This document shows, one piece after another, positions 8,075 to 16,640 of a stretch of DNA of 37,101 nt. The stretch's first letter is position 1. The number at the start of each line of letters is the position of its first letter. A program made the position numbers and the translations under genes. Below the pieces are notes generated by a model, which was not told the DNA's origin, did no database searches, and saw nothing but the letters and a program-made list of their open reading frames with translations. The DNA is taken from contig NZ_CAJJWO010000050.1 of the NCBI RefSeq assembly GCF_905196875.1, forward strand, positions 1-37,101, in the 5' to 3' direction. Source of the DNA: an uncultured Parabacteroides sp. (GTDB lineage Bacteria > Bacteroidota > Bacteroidia > Bacteroidales > Tannerellaceae).

Positions 8075-8644
<570 letters not shown>

Positions 8645-8645
8645 C

Positions 8646-9176
8646 TTAGTTGACTGATATAATGTCTAACAATTTGCGCTTTGCCCGCAGATACTGACTG
8701 CGTACGCTTGGCGGCTGAATATTCAGGATAGAGGCAATCTCTTCCATATCATACCCCTCGAAGAGGTAAAGAGAGAGGATCACACGGTAGCCGGCCGGCA
8801 GCTTGGCAGTCGCTTCTTTTATCTGCTTTACCGAATACTGTATATCTTCCTCGCTTGGTTCATCGGATTCGGGATCGGCATAGTTGTCCGATAACTCGTC
8901 CCATTCCGGAGTCTGACGGCGTACGTAGTCGATGGCCGTATGGACTGCTATCCGGTGCATCCAGGCTTCGAAACACAGATTATCTTTATACTGATCGATG
9001 CGGGTGAAGATTTTCAGGAACGCGTCCTGCATGGCTTCTTCCGCTTCTGACGTATTGCCGACGATACGCAGGCAGGCAATGTACAATCGCTGTGCGAATT
9101 GTTTGTACAGGGCCAGTTGCGCACTTCGCTTTCCGCTCCGGCAACCTTCTATCAGTTGTTCTGTAGTTTCGTTCAT
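8646..9176 (-). CDS. ECF-type RNA polymerase sigma factor
   Basis: A 176-residue ECF sigma starting at ATG 9176 (MNETTEQLIEGCRSGKRSAQ). Region 2 is RIVGNTSEAEEAMQDAFLKIF with CFEAWMHRIAVHTAIDYVRR. Region 4 is LPAGYRVILSLYLFEGYDMEEIASILNIQPPSVRSQYLRAKRKL. An upstream in-frame start at 9257 is rejected because that extension would run through a terminator hairpin (9235-9267) and has no sigma-like sequence. First gene of a three-gene operon with a membrane protein and an exported repeat protein. Confidence 0.92.
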   Translation of the reverse strand: MNETTEQLIEGCRSGKRSAQLALYKQFAQRLYIACLRIVGNTSEAEEAMQDAFLKIFTRIDQYKDNLCFEAWMHRIAVHTAIDYVRRQTPEWDELSDNYADPESDEPSEEDIQYSVKQIKEATAKLPAGYRVILSLYLFEGYDMEEIASILNIQPPSVRSQYLRAKRKLLDIISVN

Positions 9177-9178
9177 TT

Positions 9179-9190
9179 GTTTATATAAAC
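9179..9190. promoter_or_regulatory. 12-bp perfect palindrome just upstream of the sigma gene
   Basis: GTTTATATAAAC lies 3 nt upstream of the ATG at 9176, in the leader or promoter zone of the minus-strand sigma operon. No clean TAnnTTTG box was found here, so the operon may use an alternative sigma, perhaps its own, and the palindrome may be a regulator site. Confidence 0.3.
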
Positions 9191-9234
9191 GGGAAGCAAA
9201 CGGCGAACGTTGCATCTCCGGTACGAAATTACAC

Positions 9235-9267
9235 AAAAAAAAGAAAGACATCATCACGATGTCTTTC
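9235..9267 (-). terminator. Rho-independent terminator after the NigD-like gene
   Basis: On the minus strand a perfect 10-bp stem (plus arms 9243-9252 and 9258-9267, loop 9253-9257) is followed by eight T (plus-strand A at 9235-9242). It ends transcription from the NigD-like gene before the sigma operon. Confidence 0.88.
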
Positions 9268-9309
9268 TCCCTGAACTAAATGATAAAAATAAAAGTTATG
9301 TGGGAAGGT

Positions 9310-10053
9310 TTAATTTGTCGTTTGAAAATCCTCAGTTCCCATCACCGGGGCTCTCCCCGTTGCCGAACCGGATTTGTATTTAAGTTCAATCGTCTTATCT
9401 CCATCATACGATTTGTACTTGATTTTCATCGTCACTGTCTCACCTCCTGTCTCCGGCAGACTGTTCAGTCTGAATGAAGCTAATCCCCAACCTTCGGCGC
9501 CTGACAGGCTACCGTTTGCATTATGGCGGAATTCCAGTTCGTACGTATCGGAGTCTTCCATTTTTACGAGATTCATAAAATGTTTGCTTCCATACTCAAA
9601 GTAAGTGGCAAACTGGAAGTTTATATATCCGTCTTCAATCCATACAGACTTCATCGTCACCGGATCTTTACCGTAATATTCATCGTTTTTATCTCCCAGG
9701 TCTGGTGCGATCGACTTGGTCAGAACTGTATCTATCCTGTTCAGGCGGATCACATAATCCTGTTCGATGTTCATATCTTTACCCGGTCCGAGTAATGTAA
9801 AGTTGATGAATGCTCTTCTTTCTTTACTTACATCGAAGTTCGGAGTGGTAACACCGGCTGCCGGCCAAAATGAAGTAGAATCGTCCCACTGGAGATAATA
9901 TGAGTTGTTGCCAAGCGGTTTGACTGTTGCTACACCGACACTATATTTATCGAGAGAATAGCCGTCATCATCCAGGCAAGAGTATAATGTAGAAGATACC
10001 AAAACAGTACCTAATACCAATAAAAAAGTCTTCAACGTCTTCATAGCTTTCAT
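9310..10053 (-). CDS. NigD-like lipoprotein
   Basis: A 247-residue lipoprotein. The signal peptide ends LYSC (Cys26) followed by LDDDG. Acidic residues right after the Cys match the Bacteroidetes surface-export signal, so the protein may face outward. The start of the mature protein (DDDGYSLDKYSVGVATVKPLG) and the two-domain beta-rich body fit the NigD N- and C-terminal families. NigD was first noted in a bacteriocin-linked locus of Prevotella nigrescens, but no such cluster is present and the function is unknown. It lies 81 nt after lpxB and has its own terminator. A second ATG at 10044 is an alternative start. Confidence 0.8.
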   Translation of the reverse strand: MKAMKTLKTFLLVLGTVLVSSTLYSCLDDDGYSLDKYSVGVATVKPLGNNSYYLQWDDSTSFWPAAGVTTPNFDVSKERRAFINFTLLGPGKDMNIEQDYVIRLNRIDTVLTKSIAPDLGDKNDEYYGKDPVTMKSVWIEDGYINFQFATYFEYGSKHFMNLVKMEDSDTYELEFRHNANGSLSGAEGWGLASFRLNSLPETGGETVTMKIKYKSYDGDKTIELKYKSGSATGRAPVMGTEDFQTTN

Positions 10054-10134
10054 ATCACATTGTTATTTCCCATTCTATATTAAGCTAGATGGGAGAAATT
10101 TGCGAAATGCTGCAAAGATGTATGATAAAAGATG

Positions 10135-11268
10135 TTAATCTCTCAGTGACTGGTAGATAAGTTCGGCGGTGCGACGGGAAGCCCCCGGTTTTCCGAGCAG
10201 GCGGATCACTTCGTCGTAACCTTCGAGCATCTGATTGCGATAAGCCGGATTGTTCAGTATTCTATCCAGCTCTTCATGGATCTGGAGGGTGGAGAAGCGG
10301 GCACCGAACAGCTCTTGTACTACTTCGCGGCCGGCAATCAGGTTGACCAGCGAGATATATTTGGTGTGGAAGAAATTGCGGAAGATGAAACTGGCTAACC
10401 GTCCGGCAGGCGTGTAGTAGCAGACTACCTGCGGCACACGGAACAGGGATGTTTCGAGCGTGGCCGTTCCGGAAGTGACCAGTGCGGTGTGGCTGTGTTG
10501 CAACAGGTCGTAGGTCTTGCCGAAGACGATCCGGGCCTGATGGTTACCGATATATTGTTTGTAGTATTCCGGTTCCAGTCCGGGGGCTCCGGCGATAACC
10601 GGTTGATAATCCGGATAGGAGGCGGCAACTTCGAGCATGGTTGGAAGATTGTCTTTAATCTCTTGTCGGCGGCTTCCGGCAAGGAGTGCGAGGATTGGTT
10701 TGTCAGGCAGTCCTTCGTCTGCAATAAAAGTATCGACCGCCGCAGCTTGCTTCTCTTTATATTGTGCAACTGAGTCTACCGAAGGATTTCCTACATAGTC
10801 CACCGAATAGTTCAGCTTGTGGAAGAATTCCGTTTCGAAGGGCAGGATACAGAACATACGGTCTACATAACGGCGGAAGTCCTTGATGCGGTATTGCTTC
10901 CACGCCCATATCTTCGGTGATATATAATAGTAGACAGGCAGGTGCAATACCGTCTTTACGAATTTGGCTATTTTCAGATTAAATCCCGGATAATCGATCA
11001 GTATGACTACGTCCGGCTGATATCTGCGGATATCTTCCTCGCAAGTCTTCATATTATTCAGGATTGTACGCAGGTTGAGCAACACCGGAATAAAACCCAT
11101 AAAGGCCATTTCCCTGTAATGCTTTACTAAAGTGCCGCCCACGGCCTGCATCAGGTCTCCCCCGAAGAAGCGGAAATCTGCTTCCGGGTCTTCCTCTTTC
11201 AATGCCGCCATCAGGTTCGACGCATGTAAATCGCCGGAGGCTTCGCCTGCGATCAGAAAATATTTCAT
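10135..11268 (-). CDS. lpxB: Lipid-A-disaccharide synthase
   Basis: GT19 glycosyltransferase that joins UDP-2,3-diacylglucosamine and lipid X into lipid A disaccharide on the inner face of the inner membrane. The 377 residues match the family. Recognisable blocks are FLIAGEASGDLHASNL at the N-terminus, VVILIDYPGFNLKIAKF, YYISPKIWAWKQYRI, LLAGSRRQEI and LVTSGTATLETSLFRVPQVV. It lies downstream of surE across a 94-nt gap made of short repeats; surE-lpxB order is common in Bacteroidetes. No damage seen. Confidence 0.96.
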   Translation of the reverse strand: MKYFLIAGEASGDLHASNLMAALKEEDPEADFRFFGGDLMQAVGGTLVKHYREMAFMGFIPVLLNLRTILNNMKTCEEDIRRYQPDVVILIDYPGFNLKIAKFVKTVLHLPVYYYISPKIWAWKQYRIKDFRRYVDRMFCILPFETEFFHKLNYSVDYVGNPSVDSVAQYKEKQAAAVDTFIADEGLPDKPILALLAGSRRQEIKDNLPTMLEVAASYPDYQPVIAGAPGLEPEYYKQYIGNHQARIVFGKTYDLLQHSHTALVTSGTATLETSLFRVPQVVCYYTPAGRLASFIFRNFFHTKYISLVNLIAGREVVQELFGARFSTLQIHEELDRILNNPAYRNQMLEGYDEVIRLLGKPGASRRTAELIYQSLRD

Positions 11269-11275
11269 AATAATA

Positions 11276-11308
11276 ATGTGTCAATGTGTCAATGTGTCAA
11301 TGTGCCAA
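11276..11308. repeat. Octanucleotide tandem repeat between surE and lpxB
   Basis: TGTGTCAA repeats three times in tandem followed by a TGTGCCAA variant. A related pair of ATTGGCAT units lies at about 11343-11361, near the surE stop, so much of the 94-nt spacer is simple repeat. The start of lpxB (11268) is only a few nt away, so copy number would change its leader. Confidence 0.8.
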
Positions 11309-11362
11309 TCTACCAATACGTATAGTCTATAAATAACTTTCCATTGGCATATTGGCATATTC

Positions 11363-12130
11363 TCACATTGAATAATTATTCTTAAATTTGTTCATCCAAT
11401 CATAATCCGTCACATCCAGTTTGCAAGGAACCAGGGAGGCATATCCGCTGTCGAGTGCCAGTGTATCGTTGTCCGGATGGATCGGTTTGGCATTCTCGAA
11501 AGAGCCTGTCAACCAGAATACAGGATGTCCGCTTCCATTCTCCGAACGTTTATATTCCTTGATCCATTTCCCGGCAGCCTGGCGGCAGATCTTCATCCCT
11601 TTAACGGTATCTGTTTTCGGCACATTCAGGTTCAGGTAAGTACCTGCGGGCAGTCCTTCTTTCAATACACGACGGGCCACCATACGTCCCAGCCGGCAAC
11701 ATTCCGTAAAGTCGGCATCCTCATGATGATCGAGTAGAGATACCCCCAGGGAAGGGACACCGAACACGCAACCTTCGGCTGCTGCTCCCATTGTTCCCGA
11801 ATAAAGGACGCTGATCGCCATATTTCCCCCATGGTTGATACCCGAAACCAATAGGTCGGGCTTGCGGTCGAGTACTTCGTTGATAGCCAGTTTCACGCAG
11901 TCGACCGGAGTGCCGGTACATTTATATACTGTCAGTCCTTTTTCTTTCTTTACTAATGAGTAGCGGAGAGGGTTCTCTGCCGTGATAGCACTACTCATTC
12001 CTGAGCGGGGGCCATCAGGAGCCATAACAATCAAATCTCCCAGGTCGCGCAGGCATTCTATTAACTCTTTAATTCCTTTGGCGTTTACGCCGTCATCGTT
12101 TGTAATCAGGATAAGCGGTCTATCGTTCAT
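11363..12130 (-). CDS. surE: 5'/3'-nucleotidase SurE
   Basis: Metal-dependent nucleoside monophosphatase. The N-terminus ILITNDDGVNAKGI holds the metal-binding Asp12-Asp13. APDGPRSGMSSAIT includes the conserved Ser43, and LLVSGINHGGNMAISVLYSGTMGAA holds the conserved Asn and the GT/S-GAA motif. Length 255 matches the family. First gene of surE-lpxB. Upstream on the minus strand TACATTTG (plus 12159-12166) matches the Bacteroides -7 box, without a clear -33 element. Confidence 0.95.
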   Translation of the reverse strand: MNDRPLILITNDDGVNAKGIKELIECLRDLGDLIVMAPDGPRSGMSSAITAENPLRYSLVKKEKGLTVYKCTGTPVDCVKLAINEVLDRKPDLLVSGINHGGNMAISVLYSGTMGAAAEGCVFGVPSLGVSLLDHHEDADFTECCRLGRMVARRVLKEGLPAGTYLNLNVPKTDTVKGMKICRQAAGKWIKEYKRSENGSGHPVFWLTGSFENAKPIHPDNDTLALDSGYASLVPCKLDVTDYDWMNKFKNNYSM

Positions 12131-12158
12131 CGCGTACTTATTTTTATAATTACTTCTA

Positions 12159-12166
12159 CAAATGTA
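12159..12166 (-). promoter_or_regulatory. -7 promoter element for surE-lpxB
   Basis: TACATTTG on the minus strand fits TAnnTTTG exactly, about 30 nt upstream of the surE start. No TTG is found at the expected -33 distance, so support is moderate. Confidence 0.45.
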
Positions 12167-12775
12167 ACGATAATCTTTTGATGGCGGATGCTTTTAATTT
12201 ATTCTAACGTTCGGGGTGTTTGTCTGCCTTTTGTTGTAAGGGCTTCCGGTAGGGCTCGTATTGGCTAAGTTCTTTCATTAGTAGTTCTAAGGGTAAAGCA
12301 TAGGATAATTAAGGCGAAAGGTCAGCATATTTGAAAAAGTAAGGCTCTTGTTAGAAATATGTAAGGTTTAGGTTACAAATAAGTAATGCAAGCATTACTT
12401 TTATAAAAGTAGGGAGAAATGCCCTAAATAGTAAGGTGCTTTGGTTTTAGCTGTCCTAATGAAATATCTTAGGTATTTAAGGGCGAAAAAGGGTGAAAAG
12501 AGAGGGGGAGAGGCGGAGCACGAGAAGCCCGAATCGGAGGGTATATATGGTATCATATTAATGTACACGCGTACATAATATGTATAGTGCTTGTTTTATT
12601 CGAAAAATAGCGGACTGAATGCGGGGGACAGGAAGCATTGAGATGACGAGAAAAAACGATCGTTTATTCTCGTCATTGGTTTGGCGTTCGTCCTCTAAAA
12701 ATGCGTTTTCATACAAACTATGCTATTCAATTGATAAGAAAGCAGATACCAATGAAAAAAAAGAAGTGAAAAGAA
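12167..12775. other. Long non-coding region upstream of the DUF6383 gene
   Basis: About 600 nt without a convincing gene. It holds several palindromes: AAGTAATGC-AA-GCATTACTT (12381-12400), the overlapping ACTTTTATAAAAGT (12397-12410), ATGTAC-ACGC-GTACAT (12561-12576) and a 30-nt near-perfect palindrome at 12645-12674. The short motif GTAAGG recurs (near 12343, 12361 and 12437). It may hold distal control elements of the downstream gene or a degraded older gene. Confidence 0.6.
12645..12674. promoter_or_regulatory. 30-bp near-perfect palindrome, copy 1 of a repeated operator-like motif
   Basis: GACGAGAA...TTCTCGTC arms enclose the core AAACGATCGTTT; only one base pair is mismatched across 30 nt. 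A second copy of the left 22 nt occurs at 12808-12829 (20 of 22 identical), at the predicted transcription start of the DUF6383 gene, and the core CGATCG recurs at 12865-12870. Confidence 0.6.
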
Positions 12776-12805
12776 TTGCGGAAATGAAACAAATGTGTAC
12801 TTTTG
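12776..12805 (+). promoter_or_regulatory. Promoter of the DUF6383 gene
   Basis: TTG at 12776-12778, 19 nt, TACTTTTG at 12798-12805: a full Bacteroides -33/-7 match. The start of transcription would be near 12811, giving a leader of about 110 nt. Confidence 0.72.
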
Positions 12806-12807
12806 TA

Positions 12808-12829
12808 GACGAGAATAAACGATCGTTTT
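12808..12829. promoter_or_regulatory. Copy 2 of the CGATCG palindromic motif, at the start of transcription
   Basis: Repeats the left arm and core of the palindrome at 12645-12674 (20 of 22 nt). It begins 3 nt after the -7 box, so it spans the predicted +1 and could be a repressor site or the first hairpin of the leader RNA. Confidence 0.5.
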
Positions 12830-12921
12830 CGCTAGTCATAGGATAAAGAAGTCTATAAATGTAGCGATCGTATTGAATAAGAACTTATTACACTTTAGTA
12901 TTAATATTAAATTTTAGAATT

Positions 12922-15900
12922 ATGAACAAAAAGTTTTCTACTCTTGTAGCCAGCTTGTTATTTGCATCAGCTTTTAGTGCTTATGCAGGAACGGCGGCTT
13001 CAATGTTTGCAGCTCCTACTGCAATCGAGACCAGAGCTGTTGTTGGTACAGACAAGGCTTTGGCTTGGGATGATACAAAAACAAATGTGTTGCCTGATGA
13101 AACTAAAATGGCAGCTGTTAAAGGTGGTATTCTGTCGGGCTTTACTCAGAATGCTCGTCTGTTGGTGATCCAGAACACAAACAGTACGACAGCTATGACA
13201 GTAGCTGATGATAAATATGTTCAAGTTGCTGCTGATGGAACTCTTTCCATAGCTGCTACTCCTGTCGGTGGTGCTGGAGCTTATTGGACAATGCAGTCAG
13301 ACGGCGAGTTGCTGAATAACATCGATAAAACTTTGACTGTAGCCGGTTTTGGGAACTTTGATGTTGTCCCTGTAAAGGCAGAAAACAAGCCTGGTTATTT
13401 CTTCGTGTTGCGTGTAAAAACATCAAAAGGTGCGTTTGGTGGTTATGTGAAGTGCACTGATGGGTCTGCTTTGACTGTTTCTGCTGGTGCTGATGCTGCA
13501 ACAGAGTTAGTAGACGCTGCACTGTTCGTATCTGTAGAAACAGCTTTTGCTACAGCTGCTACAACAGGTGATGAGTTGAATAAAAACTTGAAAGATGGTT
13601 TTGAACTGACTATTTCTTCAGCTAAAGAAGGTGTGACTGTAACTGGTGCAGGTGCATTTGCTGGCAAACTGACTGCTATGGTGTATGCAGCTGATGTTGA
13701 TGGTAAGGGTAATCCAGGTTTCAAACCAGCAACTACTGAAGTTGAGTATTTCTTGAAAAACAAAGATGGCAAATACATCTATTGGGATGCTGATGCAAAC
13801 AAAGATTCTGACAAACCGGGAGCATTTAAATTAGCTTCTGCAACTGATGCTTTGGCTCAAAATGCTAATGCCGCTTATAAATTTGCAGTTCATGCTGCAG
13901 ATAACGGTTCTAAGGCTGTTCAAGTTATTGTTAATACAGATAAAAGACTGTATATTAACAATACAAACAATGAAGGTCGTCTGACTGCTTTTGATAAAGC
14001 AGGAACAGTAAGTAGTGCTGCTAACTGGGCTGTTACTTCTTTGGGTAGCTCAAATACAATTGACTTGACTCAGTTCTTGACTGGCCAGTTTGTAAAAGTA
14101 AACTATGTGGCTAACGGTGAAGAAGGTGCTTCTAATACATACAAAATTGACGGTGTTCTGACAATTGCAGAAGACGGTACAAAAGAAGACTTTGCTAAAG
14201 CTAAAAGTTTCGTAGTAGAAGACCCGGCAACTCATTGGGCTGTAACTACCGAAGACAGAGGTACAACTATTAAGTTGACTAACCGTGAAAATCCGAGCAT
14301 TTCGGTTACTCTTTCTGAATTGCGCGGTACTAATAAAACAGGTGTTTATGAAGTTGCTAACGTGACAGCTACTAACTTGGTAGCAGACGAACTGATTACA
14401 ATCACTCCGGTTGCAACAGTTACTCCGACTGACGGTTATATGGTAGAAAATGAAAACGTATTGCGTAACACTTCTTACTATTTGGCTCAGTCTCGTCAGA
14501 ATGCAGATCAGGATATTCCTGCTTATTGGGCAGAAAACCATAGCATGTCTCACCAGATCGGTGCTACTGTAAATAAAGATGCTGCAACTAAGTGGAATCT
14601 GGCATTCAAGGTAAAAGGCGGTGACAAGGGTTGGAAGAATCAGGTTGACTCTGTATTGATCGTTAGCACATTGAATAAATGGGATGCTACAGCTAAAGAC
14701 GTAGTTGAAACAAAATCAACTTTGGTTATCCTTCCGTACACATTCCAGAACCGTGAAAACAATGAGTTCGTTAAGAACTACCAATACACAAATCTGGAAT
14801 ATTATATCTGCGACAAGGACAACAACGAAGCTGCTGATAACGGTGCTGCTCAGAAGTTTGCTTTGAAGAAGAAACCGGGTAATACTTATAACTATGTAAC
14901 GTTAGCTGGAACAAATACATATGTAACAGATAATGGTTATGTGAATGTATCAACAGGCAAATCTGTTTTCACTCTTGGTGACGACAAACTGTTCTTGGGC
15001 AATAGCTTGGAAAATGGTTCTTGGGAAGAAATGGCTTTGTATGCAAAAGATAACAACTCTTTGATGCTGGTACAGCCTTCTGACGATCCTGAATACCACT
15101 TGGTAAATGATGATGTATTGGCTTGGGGCGATACTATTAAATTGTATCGTGATGAAAATGCAAATCAAGCTCTTTACGAAAAGAGAGATAACAAGTCTGT
15201 TGTTGAAAACGATACTTTGAGTTTCTTGAATATCGATAATGTTTACGATCCTCAGTTCAAATTGAACCCGGCTATCTTTGTGGATACAGCTTATGTAAAT
15301 CGTGAAAATAACACTTGCTGGCAGTATCTGTTGGCTGTAAATGTGGATAACAGTGTTAAGACTTATTGTCCGGATGATCCTAAACACAACGATCCTGAAT
15401 GGATTAAGGAACACGGTGTATGTCCTCATGCAGAAAAGACTCCGATTGTAAAAGGTCGTTTCTTAGTGAACTTGATTGACACAGCTAATATCTATGGAGC
15501 TACTCACCTGCATACAAATCCGTATGTAAACAATAATGAAGCTGGTGAAAAACGTGCTAAGCTGTCATTCGTATCGGGTATGCACATCAAAGATACATTG
15601 TTCTTGTTCACAAACGATGATACAATAAAAGTAGAATTGAATACTCCTGCTTTCAACAAAGTTAAGTTCGCATTCCGTTATGAAGATGCTGCTGAAGGTA
15701 CATTCAAGATCCAGACTATGTATAAGAATTATGACCCTGCACAAGCTGTTAAAGATGACTCTAAAGTATTCTCTAACAACGAAGGTTATTTGAAGTGGAT
15801 CAATGGTACTGTTGTTGTAGAAAATGGTTACAATAAGGGTGACTTGTTTAGAATCGAAGAAGGCTACGAAGGCAACCCGACAGCCAACGAAGAAGCTCCT

Positions 15901-16107
15901 GAAGTATCTACAATCTCTGTAGTTGCAACAGAAGGTGCTGTAATCGTTAAGGGTGCAGCAGGTAAGAAAGTTACTATCAGCAACGTTCTTGGTCAGACAG
16001 TTGCTAACACAGTAATCTCTTCTGATAAGGCTGAAATCGCTGCTCCTGCTGGTGTAGTTGTTGTAGCTGTAGAAGGTGAAGCTGCTGTTAAAGCAATCGT
16101 TAAGTAA
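12922..16107 (+). CDS. Large exported DUF6383 protein, possible surface-layer-type protein
   Basis: A 1061-residue protein with a clear signal peptide (MNKKFSTLVASLLFASAFSAYA) and a long Ala/Thr/Asn/Asp-rich beta-type body with few Cys. A Cys cluster lies around residues 795-840 (NNTCWQYLL ... YCPDDPKHND ... HGVCPHAEK). The last roughly 67 residues (starting VSTISVVATEGAVIVKG, then VTISNVLGQTV, and ending VKAIVK) match DUF6383 and resemble type A sorting domains of the type IX secretion system. Codon use is strongly biased to GCT/GCA, GGT and AAA, unlike the mixed use of neighbours, which suggests very high expression. It is a single-gene unit with a strong promoter, long leader and downstream hairpin. 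The S-layer idea is inference. No catalytic motif was found. Confidence 0.8.
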   Translation: MNKKFSTLVASLLFASAFSAYAGTAASMFAAPTAIETRAVVGTDKALAWDDTKTNVLPDETKMAAVKGGILSGFTQNARLLVIQNTNSTTAMTVADDKYVQVAADGTLSIAATPVGGAGAYWTMQSDGELLNNIDKTLTVAGFGNFDVVPVKAENKPGYFFVLRVKTSKGAFGGYVKCTDGSALTVSAGADAATELVDAALFVSVETAFATAATTGDELNKNLKDGFELTISSAKEGVTVTGAGAFAGKLTAMVYAADVDGKGNPGFKPATTEVEYFLKNKDGKYIYWDADANKDSDKPGAFKLASATDALAQNANAAYKFAVHAADNGSKAVQVIVNTDKRLYINNTNNEGRLTAFDKAGTVSSAANWAVTSLGSSNTIDLTQFLTGQFVKVNYVANGEEGASNTYKIDGVLTIAEDGTKEDFAKAKSFVVEDPATHWAVTTEDRGTTIKLTNRENPSISVTLSELRGTNKTGVYEVANVTATNLVADELITITPVATVTPTDGYMVENENVLRNTSYYLAQSRQNADQDIPAYWAENHSMSHQIGATVNKDAATKWNLAFKVKGGDKGWKNQVDSVLIVSTLNKWDATAKDVVETKSTLVILPYTFQNRENNEFVKNYQYTNLEYYICDKDNNEAADNGAAQKFALKKKPGNTYNYVTLAGTNTYVTDNGYVNVSTGKSVFTLGDDKLFLGNSLENGSWEEMALYAKDNNSLMLVQPSDDPEYHLVNDDVLAWGDTIKLYRDENANQALYEKRDNKSVVENDTLSFLNIDNVYDPQFKLNPAIFVDTAYVNRENNTCWQYLLAVNVDNSVKTYCPDDPKHNDPEWIKEHGVCPHAEKTPIVKGRFLVNLIDTANIYGATHLHTNPYVNNNEAGEKRAKLSFVSGMHIKDTLFLFTNDDTIKVELNTPAFNKVKFAFRYEDAAEGTFKIQTMYKNYDPAQAVKDDSKVFSNNEGYLKWINGTVVVENGYNKGDLFRIEEGYEGNPTANEEAPEVSTISVVATEGAVIVKGAAGKKVTISNVLGQTVANTVISSDKAEIAAPAGVVVVAVEGEAAVKAIVK

Positions 16108-16157
16108 TAACGACTTATTTATAAAAGAAATTTATAATCAAAAATAGTCTTTCATGT

Positions 16158-16183
16158 AATGGTTCTCCTTCGGGAGAGCCATT
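16158..16183 (+). terminator. UUCG-capped hairpin after the DUF6383 gene
   Basis: AATGGTTCTCC (16158-16168) pairs with GGAGAGCCATT (16173-16183), 11 bp including one G-U, with a TTCG tetraloop. No T-run follows, so it may stabilise the mRNA end or work with the second hairpin at 16288-16318. Confidence 0.65.
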
Positions 16184-16287
16184 AAGTAACCTGTGACAGG
16201 CGAACAGGTGAAATGACAAAATATTAAGTAATAAAATAAAGTTCATCTGTCAAGTACTCTTGCGAAGGAGGAACGCAGATAAAAAAC
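16184..16287. other. Intergenic stretch with no recognisable feature
   Basis: Sequence between the two hairpins; no reading frame or repeat worth reporting was seen. Confidence 0.5.
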
Positions 16288-16318
16288 AAGCCCCGAAAGG
16301 ATTCTCTTTTCGGGGCTT
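16288..16318. terminator. Strong GC-rich hairpin, probable terminator
   Basis: AAGCCCCGAAA (16288-16298) pairs perfectly with TTTCGGGGCTT (16308-16318). On the plus strand it is followed by CGTTAGTTTTA; on the minus strand by GTTTTTT. It probably isolates the toxin-antitoxin locus from the highly expressed upstream gene. Confidence 0.75.
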
Positions 16319-16410
16319 CGTTAGTTTTATCAGTTGTTTATTTGTAATTCGCAAAATGCAAATAAGGTTCTTTTTAACTGTTTGTCTATGGTTATTTCTT
16401 TTAGAATAAG

Positions 16411-16418
16411 TATTTTTG
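16411..16418 (+). promoter_or_regulatory. -7 promoter element of the toxin-antitoxin locus
   Basis: TATTTTTG fits TAnnTTTG. Transcription would begin around 16424, so the ATG at 16425 would be at the very 5' end, while the ATG at 16437 keeps a short leader holding GGAGG. No -33 element at the right distance. Confidence 0.4.
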
Positions 16419-16436
16419 TAAAAAATGGAGGTTATT

Positions 16437-16640
16437 ATGGATGCAGCTTTACGAGGTTTTTATTTAAATGTCCCAAAGTCGGATGTGAAACTTTTTCAGC
16501 AGCTAGCTAAAAAGATGGGATGGACAGTGTCTGACAAGGATGCTATTTTGGATAAATATATTCAGTCTCGTCCTGAAAACGTTGAATTGTCGGATGAGGA
16601 TATATTAAAGGAGCTAAACTCTGTAAGGTACGATAAATGA
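16437..16640 (+). CDS. Antitoxin of a PIN-type toxin-antitoxin pair
   Basis: A 67-residue protein starting MDAALRGFYLNVPKSDV, helical with charged ends, finishing LSDEDILKELNSVRYDK, a tail common in antitoxins paired with PIN toxins. The start at 16437 is preferred over 16425 because GGAGG (16427-16431) lies 5 nt upstream, a Shine-Dalgarno unusual for this group. Its stop overlaps the toxin start (ATGA). It presumably binds and inhibits the toxin and may repress the locus, but the toxin is interrupted here. AT-rich base use unlike the neighbouring parAB suggests acquisition. Confidence 0.65.
   Translation: MDAALRGFYLNVPKSDVKLFQQLAKKMGWTVSDKDAILDKYIQSRPENVELSDEDILKELNSVRYDK

Noticed and set aside
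9177..9257. N-terminal extension of the second sigma factor
   Set aside because: The extension lies across a terminator hairpin and T-tract and has no sigma-like sequence.
12619..12846. A 75-codon plus-strand open frame upstream of the DUF6383 gene
   Set aside because: It runs through the palindrome and the predicted promoter of the next gene, and the peptide has no recognisable pattern.
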